The position numbers and the translations under genes are program-made. The notes beneath the pieces were generated by a model that was given only the letters and a program-made list of their open reading frames with translations, made no database searches and was not told the DNA's origin. Below are positions 24,467 through 30,247 of a stretch of DNA of 30,247 nucleotides, in pieces. The stretch's first letter is position 1; each line of letters begins with the position of its first letter. The DNA comes from Wenzhouxiangella sp. (lineage in GTDB: Bacteria; Pseudomonadota; Gammaproteobacteria; Xanthomonadales; Wenzhouxiangellaceae), in the NCBI GenBank assembly GCA_007123575.1, contig SKKV01000060.1, forward strand, positions 1 to 30,247, read 5' to 3'.

Positions 24467-25189
24467 ATGTACAAGGTAGTTTGGTCTGCGGCGCTGGCCG
24501 CGGTCATGGTTTCATCGGTTCAAGCGCAGGATCTTGAATCCGAGGCTGGCAAGCTGGGATATTCCATCGGCTATGAGTTTGGGGCCGAACTGCGCGCCTA
24601 CGATATCGATCTCGATCTTGAGTCGGTCTTCCAGGCAATCCGCGACGCGTTCAATGAGCGTGAGCCGCAGCTCGAAGTGGCCGAAATGCGCCAGCTGATG
24701 ATGGCCTTGCAAGAGAAGATTCGGCAGGAGCGAATGGAAGCTTTCCAGCGTCTGGCCGAAGAGAACCAGACTCGGGCAGAGCGGTTCCTGACTGACAACC
24801 GCAACAAAACCGGCATTGTTACTCTGCCCAGCGGTGTCCAGTACCGGATCATCGAAGAAGGCGAGGGCTCTCGCCCCAACCTCAGCGATACCGTGACCGT
24901 GCATTACCGAGGCTCGAAGATTGACGGTCGTGAATTCGACAGTTCTTTCCGGCGCGGCGTGCCGGCCGTTTTCCAGGTCAATTCCGTGATTGAGGGCTGG
25001 CAGGAAGTATTGCCGCTGATGCGCGAAGGCGCCATGTGGCAGATTTTCCTGCCCCCCGAGCTTGCCTTTGGTGTTCGCGGCGATCCGCCAATGATCGGTC
25101 CGAATGAAGCCCTGCAGTTCGACCTTCGCCTGGTCAAGATCGGCGAGCCGGAAGGCCTTGAAGGCGGGGCCCCGGTACCCGGCGGCTGA
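24467..25189 (+). CDS. FKBP-type peptidyl-prolyl isomerase, periplasmic (FkpA/Mip-like)
   Basis: 240 residues. A signal peptide (MYKVVWSAALAAVMVSSVQA, cleaved before QDLES) precedes a helical dimerisation domain (about 22-110: GYSIGYEFGAEL, QLMMALQEKIRQERMEAFQR) and a C-terminal FKBP domain (about 118-228: VQYRIIEEGEGSRPNLSDTV, HYRGSKIDGREFDSSFRRG, VIEGWQEVLPLMREGAMW, IFLPPELAFG). This layout is that of FkpA, Mip and FklB, periplasmic folding helpers. A GGAGG ribosome site lies 6 bases before the ATG. It lies next to psp genes but on the opposite strand. Confidence 0.93.
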   Translation: MYKVVWSAALAAVMVSSVQAQDLESEAGKLGYSIGYEFGAELRAYDIDLDLESVFQAIRDAFNEREPQLEVAEMRQLMMALQEKIRQERMEAFQRLAEENQTRAERFLTDNRNKTGIVTLPSGVQYRIIEEGEGSRPNLSDTVTVHYRGSKIDGREFDSSFRRGVPAVFQVNSVIEGWQEVLPLMREGAMWQIFLPPELAFGVRGDPPMIGPNEALQFDLRLVKIGEPEGLEGGAPVPGG

Positions 25190-25193
25190 TTTC

Positions 25194-25394
25194 ATGGCCG
25201 ACCCCGCTCAGCCACTGAGCGACATTGAGTCACCTTGCATCGGGACCTGCACCTTGGGTCCCGATGATCTTTGCGTCGGCTGTTTTCGCACACGGCGCGA
25301 AATCGGCGCCTGGCTCTCTTACTCTGCCGAACAGCGCCGGGCCATCATGCAAGCGCTACCGGCGCGCGCGCAGCAGCTGTTTGACGATGGCTGA
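25194..25394 (+). CDS. DUF1289 family Cys-rich protein
   Basis: 66 residues, too short to stand alone but carrying the DUF1289 signature: ESPCIGTCTLGPDDLCVGCFRTRREIGAW, with four cysteines in a CxxxC...CxxC pattern likely to bind a metal. Function of the family is unknown. The ATG at 25194 lies 4 bases after the FKBP stop, and the last 8 bases overlap the Nudix gene, so it is part of a three-gene run. A longer upstream open frame belongs to another reading of the FKBP gene. Confidence 0.88.
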   Translation: MADPAQPLSDIESPCIGTCTLGPDDLCVGCFRTRREIGAWLSYSAEQRRAIMQALPARAQQLFDDG

Positions 25395-25992
25395 GCAAAG
25401 CGCAGGCCTGCTGCGCCTGGCCGCGGCCCTGCACCCCCTCGACACCGACCCTAAACAACTGCCGGTCGTCGGCTACCGGCCGGATGGCGAAGACTGGAAG
25501 CCCTCTCCGGCTGCTGTGCTGGTGCCGATCTGTCTGGATGCCGAGCACGCGGTGATTCTGACCGTTCGCAGTCGTCACCTGCCGCACCACGCCGGCCAGG
25601 TTTCTCTGCCGGGCGGTAGCCCCAATCCGGGCGAGGTTTCGCCGGTAGTGACGGCCCTGCGCGAGGCCAACGAGGAAATCGGGATCAGTGTCGACCAGGT
25701 TCGGCCGCTGGGCCTGCTGCCTCGCTGCGATACCATTACGGCCTACCGGATCACACCCGTTGTTGGCCTGGTAACGACAGCCACTGCCTTGCAACCCAAC
25801 CCGGACGAGGTCAGCGAGGCGTTTTCCGTGCCGCTGGCCCGGGTGCTGGATCCATCCAGCTATCGTTCACACCGGATTGAGCGTGCTGGCAAGACTTTCG
25901 AGGCCTGGTCGATGTGCTCTGATCACCGGCCGATCTGGGGTGCCACCGCAGCCATCCTGCGCGAACTGGCGATGATGGTGGAAAAGGTCTAG
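25387..25992 (+). CDS. nudL: Nudix hydrolase, CoA pyrophosphatase type (NudL)
   Basis: 201 residues (E. coli NudL 192). Cleaves CoA to 3',5'-ADP and 4'-phosphopantetheine. Seen: the UPF0035 lead-in VRSRHLPHHAGQVSLPGG, and the Nudix box running GGSPNPGEVSPVVTALREAN then EEIGI, with the REANEE core. ATG at 25387 overlaps the DUF1289 end. Its last 4 bases overlap the end of the antiporter on the other strand. Confidence 0.93.
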   Translation: MAEQSAGLLRLAAALHPLDTDPKQLPVVGYRPDGEDWKPSPAAVLVPICLDAEHAVILTVRSRHLPHHAGQVSLPGGSPNPGEVSPVVTALREANEEIGISVDQVRPLGLLPRCDTITAYRITPVVGLVTTATALQPNPDEVSEAFSVPLARVLDPSSYRSHRIERAGKTFEAWSMCSDHRPIWGATAAILRELAMMVEKV

Positions 25993-27464
25993 TCCTCTTC
26001 CCGGAGTCCGAACATCAGTTCCACCGCCCGCTTGTGCTCAGGGCGCACCATGACATGTACATGATCGCCTGCCTGGAGCACGGTTTCGGGTTTCACGGGC
26101 AGGGCTTGCTGGCCGCGCACCAGCAGCAGCACGTCAGCACCTTCCGGCAGCGGCAACAGCCCGGCCCGGTTGCCGGTCACCATGGCTGCTGGATCGAGCT
26201 TGAACGAGATGATCTGGACAGGCAGTGATTCGATGGCGTTGACTTCCAGTACCGGTGACGGTCGTTCCAGGCCTGCCCTTTCCACGCCGAACAGCCGGAC
26301 CGCCCAGCGAATGGTGGCCCCGGGAATGATGGCATTGATCACGACTATGAAAAATACCAGGTGAAACAGCTCGCTGGCGTTGGGCACGCCGGCCAGCACC
26401 GGGAACGTGGCCAGCAGAATGGGGACCGCGCCGCGCAACCCGACCCAGGAAATGAAGGCCGACTCGCGCGAACTGTAGCCAAACGGCAGCAGGCACAGCA
26501 GGACCATCAGGGGGCGCGCGACCAGGGCCAGCACCAGGGCCAGCACCAGGCCACGCCAGCCGGCGGCGGCCAGCAGTTCAGGAATAGCCAGCAGCCCCAG
26601 GACCAGGAACATGGAGATCTGGGCCAGCCAGGCCATGGCGTCGTGAACGCGCAGAATGCCCGAGCGGTAGGGCAGGCGCTGGTTGCCCAGCATCAGCGCG
26701 GCTACGTAGACGGCCAGAAAGCCTGATCCCATGAATATCGTCGGCAAGCCGAAGGCAAGCAGGGCCAGGGCCAGGGTCAGGGCCGGGTAGAGTCCGGCTG
26801 CTGGAACACGTATTCGGGCCAGCAGCTGCGTGCCCAGCCAGCCTATCGCCAGGCCGAGCCCCAGGCCGATGATGAGCTGTAGAGCAACGTCACCCAGAAA
26901 CGGCAGCAGGGCAAAGGATTCGCTGCCAAGCAGGGTGGCGGTCAAGGTCAGGGTGAGGATGACCGCCATCGGGTCATTGAGGCCCGATTCCAGCTCCAGG
27001 GTGGCGCCGACCCGGCGACGAAGCTGCACACCTGAGCCGCGCAGCGAGGAAAACACCGCTGCGGCATCGGTGGAGGAGACGATGGCGCCGAGCAGCAGGG
27101 CCTCCATCCAGCCCAGGCCCAGCAGCCAGGCGGCGGTGGCCACGACCAGTGCGGTGCCGGCCACTGCCAGGGTGGCCAGGATGGAAGCTGGCGCCAGGTA
27201 CTGGCGAACCTGGCGAAACGGGGTGTTCAAGCCGCCGTCAAACAGGATCAGGACCAGACCCACCGTGCCGATTCGAAAGGCCAGGTCGAAATCAACGAAA
27301 TGTTCGGGAACGTAGGCGCCAACCAGCAGGCCGATCAGCAGAAAAACCAGCACTACCGGAATACCGATGCGCTCCGACGGCCGGCTGAACAATACGCTGA
27401 AAATCAGTAGTCCGCCGGCGGCAATCAGCAATAGCGCCGTGGTATTGGGTTCGTTCTCGAACAT
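25989..27464 (-). CDS. CPA1 cation/proton antiporter with RCK-C domain (NhaP2/CvrA-like)
   Basis: 491 residues. A 12-13 helix inner-membrane exchanger: hydrophobic segments run from about 10 to 385. Hallmarks: GIPVVLVFLLIGLLVGAYVP, LILFDGGLNT, GAIVSSTDAAAVFSSLR (the ion-binding region with the conserved Asp), and LELESGLNDPMAVILTL. Residues about 400-491 (LPVQIISFKLDPAAMVTGNR, GADVLLLVRGQQALPVKPET, LQAGDHVHVMVRPEHKRAVE) form a TrkA-C/RCK_C domain. E. coli NhaP2 (578) has a further C-terminal CorC/HlyC-like domain that is missing here. Exports K+ or Na+; the ion cannot be read from the sequence. Confidence 0.9.
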   Translation of the reverse strand: MFENEPNTTALLLIAAGGLLIFSVLFSRPSERIGIPVVLVFLLIGLLVGAYVPEHFVDFDLAFRIGTVGLVLILFDGGLNTPFRQVRQYLAPASILATLAVAGTALVVATAAWLLGLGWMEALLLGAIVSSTDAAAVFSSLRGSGVQLRRRVGATLELESGLNDPMAVILTLTLTATLLGSESFALLPFLGDVALQLIIGLGLGLAIGWLGTQLLARIRVPAAGLYPALTLALALLAFGLPTIFMGSGFLAVYVAALMLGNQRLPYRSGILRVHDAMAWLAQISMFLVLGLLAIPELLAAAGWRGLVLALVLALVARPLMVLLCLLPFGYSSRESAFISWVGLRGAVPILLATFPVLAGVPNASELFHLVFFIVVINAIIPGATIRWAVRLFGVERAGLERPSPVLEVNAIESLPVQIISFKLDPAAMVTGNRAGLLPLPEGADVLLLVRGQQALPVKPETVLQAGDHVHVMVRPEHKRAVELMFGLREED

Positions 27465-27520
27465 GCCTGTCAGGCTCGGTTCATCCGGGCTCCATCATAC
27501 GGCCTGTCAGGCGTTCGGCT

Positions 27521-27952
27521 TCAGCGACGGCGCGGACGTACTGCCGAGGCAACCGGGTATTCGCGACCTTCGCTGTCGATCAGCACTATTTCAACCTGGT
27601 CGCCGTCGCGGAAAGATCTTTCCGGCTTGATCAACATCACGTGCAGGCCGCCTGGCTCCAGCGTGAGGGTCTGCCCGGGTTCGATGGTCAGTGCATTGAT
27701 CCGCCGCATCCGCATGACACCGTCTTCCATGGTGGTGTTATGCAGTTCGACGTGGCCGAACCCATCGGCCCTGGCGTCAACAATGGAAACTGGCTCAGAG
27801 CCGGGATTGTGAATTTCCATGAAACCCGCCATCATCCGTCCCGGTGGTGCTTCCGGTGTCCACGCATGGTCGAAGCGCAAGCGTTCCGAGTCCGCCATGG
27901 CGGACGAAAAAAAGAACAGGGCAATGGCAAGCAAAGTCAGGTTTTTCAGCAT
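27521..27952 (-). CDS. Periplasmic copper chaperone PCu(A)C
   Basis: 143 residues from the ATG at 27952 (a second ATG at 27973 adds 7). Delivers Cu(I) in the periplasm for cytochrome oxidase assembly. A signal peptide MLKNLTLLAIALFFFSSAMA precedes the mature cupredoxin-like domain. The copper motif H-x10-M-x21-H-x-M is exact: His71, Met82, His104, Met106 in the ATG-27952 numbering. The basic tail RPRRR is unusual but short. It stands on the same strand as the antiporter with 56 bases between; no Sco partner follows. The gene is divergent from the enoyl-CoA isomerase. Confidence 0.94.
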   Translation of the reverse strand: MLKNLTLLAIALFFFSSAMADSERLRFDHAWTPEAPPGRMMAGFMEIHNPGSEPVSIVDARADGFGHVELHNTTMEDGVMRMRRINALTIEPGQTLTLEPGGLHVMLIKPERSFRDGDQVEIVLIDSEGREYPVASAVRPRRR

Positions 27953-28079
27953 TGTCGTTGGGCGGGTTGGCATTGGGTTACATTAGACCATACGGCTGCG
28001 TCCGGTTTGTCCATGACAGTCATCAAAGCCGTTATGATGGGCCGATTGATTTTTCTTTAACGATTACCTTCAAGCATCC

Positions 28080-28838
28080 ATGATTACCAGCAAACAGCAC
28101 GCCGACGACATCGTTGAACTTTGCCTGAACCGTCCGCCGGTCAATGCCATCAATCCAGAACTGGTGGCGGCCCTTGAGGCGGCCATGGACCAGGCCGAAT
28201 CAGACGGTGCGCGAGCGCTTGTCCTTTCCGGACGGCCCGGTCTGTTTTCCGCGGGTCTTGATGTGCCGGAACTACTGACCCTGGACGAGGCCGGGATGCG
28301 AGATTTCTGGCGGTCGTTTTTCGGCTTGCTGGGCAGGCTCGCCCGCTCGCCGTATCCGGTCGTCGCGGCCTTGACCGGACATAGCCCTGCCGGCGGCACG
28401 GTGCTGGCGCTTTTCTGCGACTACCGCGTCCAGGCCCAGGGAGACTTCCGGCTCGGATTGAACGAGGTTCAGGTCGGCCTGGTTGTGCCTCCAGTGATCC
28501 ACCAGGCCCTGGCCAGGCTGATCGGCGTTTATGCCGCCGAGCGTCACCTGGTCGCCGGTCAGATGATTCCGGTCGAGGAGGCGCTGGGCATCGGCCTGGT
28601 TGATGAACTTGCATCGCCGGAGCAGGCCGTTGACCAGGCCGTCGCCTGGTGTCGTCGGCACCTGGCCATGCCGGCCCATGCCATGCTCGCAACGCGTCAG
28701 CTCTGCCGCGCCGATCTTGCAAGCTTGTTCGACGACCCCAAGGCGCTGGACCTCGATGCTTTCGTTCGCGGCTGGTTCGAGCCACAGACCCAGGCCACGC
28801 TCAACGCGTTGGTCGAGCGCCTGAAAAAAGCCGGCTGA
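28080..28838 (+). CDS. Enoyl-CoA isomerase, ECI1-like (crotonase family)
   Basis: 252 residues. Likely shifts a cis- or trans-3 double bond to trans-2 in degradation of unsaturated fatty acids. Seen: LNRPPVNAINPELVAALEAAM, FSAGLDVPELL (CoA-binding A-G-x-D loop), GHSPAGGTVLALFCDYRVQA, and LGLNEVQVGLVVPPVIHQAL. The PAGG and GLNExQ signatures match mitochondrial dodecenoyl-CoA isomerase (ECI1) rather than hydratases; the first hydratase Glu (GGGxE) is missing and the second (NEVQ) is present, as expected for an isomerase. It is the first gene on this strand after the divergent PCu(A)C gene; a TATGAT box lies near 28033. Confidence 0.85.
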   Translation: MITSKQHADDIVELCLNRPPVNAINPELVAALEAAMDQAESDGARALVLSGRPGLFSAGLDVPELLTLDEAGMRDFWRSFFGLLGRLARSPYPVVAALTGHSPAGGTVLALFCDYRVQAQGDFRLGLNEVQVGLVVPPVIHQALARLIGVYAAERHLVAGQMIPVEEALGIGLVDELASPEQAVDQAVAWCRRHLAMPAHAMLATRQLCRADLASLFDDPKALDLDAFVRGWFEPQTQATLNALVERLKKAG

Positions 28839-28981
28839 ATTGCCAAGCGGCCGTTGCTCCGATATGCTTTGAGCCAGTCAGGTTCGGTCGTCCCCGCAGC
28901 CGGTGCGGTGGAAGGTGGAGGCTGATCTCGTGGTCAGGGTCTTTTCCCTGGTCCGGACATGGTCATGCCGTCGAAGCTGGC

Positions 28982-28987
28982 AAGGAG
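28982..28987 (+). promoter_or_regulatory. Shine-Dalgarno sequence of the PilZ gene
   Basis: AAGGAG, 7 bases before the ATG at 28995. It decides for 28995 over the in-frame ATGs at 28959 and 28965, which have no ribosome site. Confidence 0.75.
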
Positions 28988-28994
28988 CCGAACC

Positions 28995-29318
28995 ATGAGC
29001 GAACACCATCCCGAGAAGCGTCGCTATCTGCGTTTTCCACCGCCTGAATGGGAAGTTGCCCTGATCCAGTGCACCGATGCGCCGTTAAGCGAAGAGGAAT
29101 TCGAGCCGGAAATTGCCGGCCTGGTCATGGAGGAGTCCCGCGCTGGCTGTGGCCTGGTCGTCCTCCAACGTTTGCTGGAGGGGCGACTGGCCGACGGCGA
29201 CCGCTGCATGGTCAAGGTCGCTCGCCTGGGCATCATCCTGGCCGAAGTTCGCTGGGTTCGTCCCATCGACGACGGCATTGTTCGCGTCGGTCTCCACTAC
29301 CTCGAGCCAGCGGACTGA
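28995..29318 (+). CDS. PilZ domain protein, probable c-di-GMP receptor
   Basis: 107 residues, a single PilZ domain. Seen: the N-terminal arginine motif EKRRYLRFPPPEWE (RxxxR type) and, after a beta strand, EESRAGCGLVVL, which matches [D/N]xSxxG except that Glu replaces the Asp/Asn. Later strands (VKVARLGIILAEVRWVR, GIVRVGLHYL) complete the barrel. It would bind c-di-GMP in the cytoplasm and regulate a partner, but the altered residue leaves binding strength unclear. It follows the isomerase by 156 bases that hold two small stem-loops but no gene. A convergent thioesterase lies beyond the 29336-29472 repeat. Confidence 0.85.
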   Translation: MSEHHPEKRRYLRFPPPEWEVALIQCTDAPLSEEEFEPEIAGLVMEESRAGCGLVVLQRLLEGRLADGDRCMVKVARLGIILAEVRWVRPIDDGIVRVGLHYLEPAD

Positions 29319-29335
29319 CTTTCAGAACCTGATGC

Positions 29336-29472
29336 TCTCGCCAAGGCGCGAAGAAGAGCCAAGTTTGATTGTTCTCGCCAAGGCGCGAAGGCGCTAAGAA
29401 AATCCCTTGAATTGTTTGATAGGATTAACGAAGTTGACTGGGTGTCTTTGCGTCTTTGCGTCTTCGCGAGAG
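29336..29472. repeat. Palindromic intergenic repeat with internal direct repeat
   Basis: An 18-base unit TCTCGCCAAGGCGCGAAG occurs twice (29336-29353 and 29373-29390). The right end, 29445-29472 (ending TCTTCGCGAGAG), is an imperfect reverse complement of the second copy plus its extension: about 20 of 25 bases match, the differences mostly purine-purine. The arms are built on a CAAAGACG-like short period (GTCTTTGC GTCTTTGC). It sits between two convergent genes and could serve as a bidirectional terminator. Such CTTTGCGTCTTTGCG-type palindromes are familiar as intergenic repeats in environmental proteobacteria, from memory. Confidence 0.75.
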
Positions 29473-29479
29473 TAAAAAG

Positions 29480-29884
29480 TCACTCGGCTAGCTGGCGGAT
29501 GCTGACCGGGAGGGGTACGGACTCGCCGCTTTTCTTGTCGATCCAGACCAGGGTGACGGTTGCGTCAGCGTGCAGCGTGCCGGGCTCACCGTTCTTTTCT
29601 GGAACCGACCGAATCTCGTGCTCGATCTTGATGCTGGATCGGCCCGGCGATAGTGGTTTCAGGCTGACGTTCAGGCGCGCCGGCCAAAGGACCGGCGTGC
29701 GATAGTTGATATTGATATTGGCCACCACCGGCCCGCTCTCGCCGTCTTGCCAGTGGCTGGGGACGCTGTCCATCCAGCGGGCACGACACTCCTCCAGATA
29801 GCGCAGGAACGTGACGTTGCTCACGTGATTGAAGCCGTCCAGATCTCCCCAGCGTACTGCAAGTTCGACGGTGAAGATGGTCAT
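29480..29884 (-). CDS. Acyl-CoA thioesterase, 4HBT hotdog fold
   Basis: 134 residues, the size of single-hotdog YbgC/FcbC-type thioesterases. Seen: VRWGDLDGFNHVSNVTFLRYLEE (9-31), with the catalytic Asp in GDLDGFNHV and the hotdog helix following, then strands ANININYRTPV, LNVSLKPLSPG and ATVTLVWIDKKSGES. Cleaves acyl-CoA to free acid and CoA; substrate unknown. It starts 9 bases after the acetoacetyl-CoA reductase on the same strand, so the pair may form an operon. It is convergent with the PilZ gene. Confidence 0.9.
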   Translation of the reverse strand: MTIFTVELAVRWGDLDGFNHVSNVTFLRYLEECRARWMDSVPSHWQDGESGPVVANININYRTPVLWPARLNVSLKPLSPGRSSIKIEHEIRSVPEKNGEPGTLHADATVTLVWIDKKSGESVPLPVSIRQLAE

Positions 29885-29893
29885 TTCGCCCCG

Positions 29894-30247
29894 TTAATAC
29901 ATGTGTTGCCCGCCGTTGATCGACAGCGTCGAGCCGGTGATGAAGCCCGCGTTTCGATCGACCAGAAACGAGACACCGCGAGCAATTTCCTCCGGCTGGC
30001 CGAGACGGCCAACCGGGATCTTGGCGACGATTTTCTCCATCACGTGGTCAGGGACGGCGGCCACCATGCTGGTCTCGATGTAGCCCGGGGCGATGGCGTT
30101 GACGGTAATGCCAACGCCGGCACCCTCTTGGGCCAGGGCCTTGGTGAAGCCGTGGATGCCGGACTTGGCGGCAGCATAATTCACCTGGCCGTACTGGCCG
30201 GCCTGGCCGTTGATCGAGCCGATGTTGACGATCCGCCCGTACTGACG
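29894..30247 (-). CDS. phaB: Acetoacetyl-CoA reductase (PhaB/PhbB-like), 3' part
   Basis: Last 117 residues of a short-chain dehydrogenase; the start lies beyond 30247. Seen: RIVNIGSINGQAGQYGQVNY with the catalytic Tyr in NYAAAKSGIHGFTKALAQEG (Y-x3-K), then NAIAPGYIETSMV and the C-terminal TGSTLSINGGQHMY. The QxGQxGQxNY and NGGxHM signatures match PhaB, the NADPH reductase that supplies (R)-3-hydroxybutyryl-CoA for polyhydroxybutyrate, more closely than FabG. The missing N-terminus holds the cofactor site. Next downstream is a thioesterase. phaC and phaA would be expected in the sequence beyond the window. Confidence 0.88.
   Translation of the reverse strand, partial: RQYGRIVNIGSINGQAGQYGQVNYAAAKSGIHGFTKALAQEGAGVGITVNAIAPGYIETSMVAAVPDHVMEKIVAKIPVGRLGQPEEIARGVSFLVDRNAGFITGSTLSINGGQHMY

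Noticed and set aside
28894..28962. Possible riboswitch in the isomerase-PilZ gap (stems CCGCA/TGCGG and CAGGG/CCCTG)
   Set aside because: The stems are short and no known riboswitch core could be recognised.

Overview
The window is GC-rich, densely packed bacterial chromosome with no rRNA, tRNA, CRISPR array, phage gene or insertion sequence that I can see. The gene content (ppk-ppx with epmA, bepA, ispB, pspABC, the L-Glu-dependent MurD2/MurL pair, an NAD-type isocitrate dehydrogenase, a ManC bifunctional enzyme) points to a gammaproteobacterium near the Xanthomonadales/Lysobacterales, for example a Wenzhouxiangella-like lineage. That placement is inference from gene families, not a database match.

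Layout. 1-5655 (minus strand): an M48 protease/chaperone (bepA-type), polyphosphate kinase, exopolyphosphatase and the start of epmA; the last three overlap by 1-4 bases and look translationally coupled. 5690-8130 (plus): a fused TusD/TusC-like protein, a DsrC/TusE protein with both redox cysteines, a glutaredoxin and isocitrate dehydrogenase. thiD (minus) runs tail-to-tail into idh. 9062-14317 (plus): an outer-membrane barrel protein, a PerM/AI-2E family permease, and MurL with MurD2, the two enzymes that put D-Glu into peptidoglycan via L-Glu ligation and epimerisation. ispB (minus) overlaps the end of murD2. 15413-21679 (plus): ssb, then the complete dTDP-L-rhamnose set rmlBACD, manC for GDP-mannose and a DUF1684 lipoprotein, mostly overlapping: a cell-surface sugar-nucleotide operon.

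21695-24107 (minus): pspA-pspB-pspC, an 87-residue membrane protein and an enoyl-CoA hydratase, led by a near-consensus sigma-54 promoter. 24467-25992 (plus): a secreted FKBP prolyl isomerase, a DUF1289 protein and a Nudix CoA pyrophosphatase. 25989-27952 (minus): a CPA1 cation/proton antiporter and a periplasmic PCu(A)C copper chaperone. 28080-29318 (plus): an ECI1-like enoyl-CoA isomerase and a PilZ protein. After a palindromic repeat comes a minus-strand hotdog thioesterase and the 3' part of an acetoacetyl-CoA reductase (phaB-type), cut by the window edge.

The most noteworthy points are the MurD2-MurL module, the sigma-54 promoter with upstream dyads ahead of an extended psp operon, the fused sulfur-relay protein next to a two-cysteine DsrC, a mobile-looking inverted repeat at 29336-29472, a strong hairpin at 10311-10347, and two genes whose TATAAT boxes sit so close to the ATG that their messages may be leaderless.
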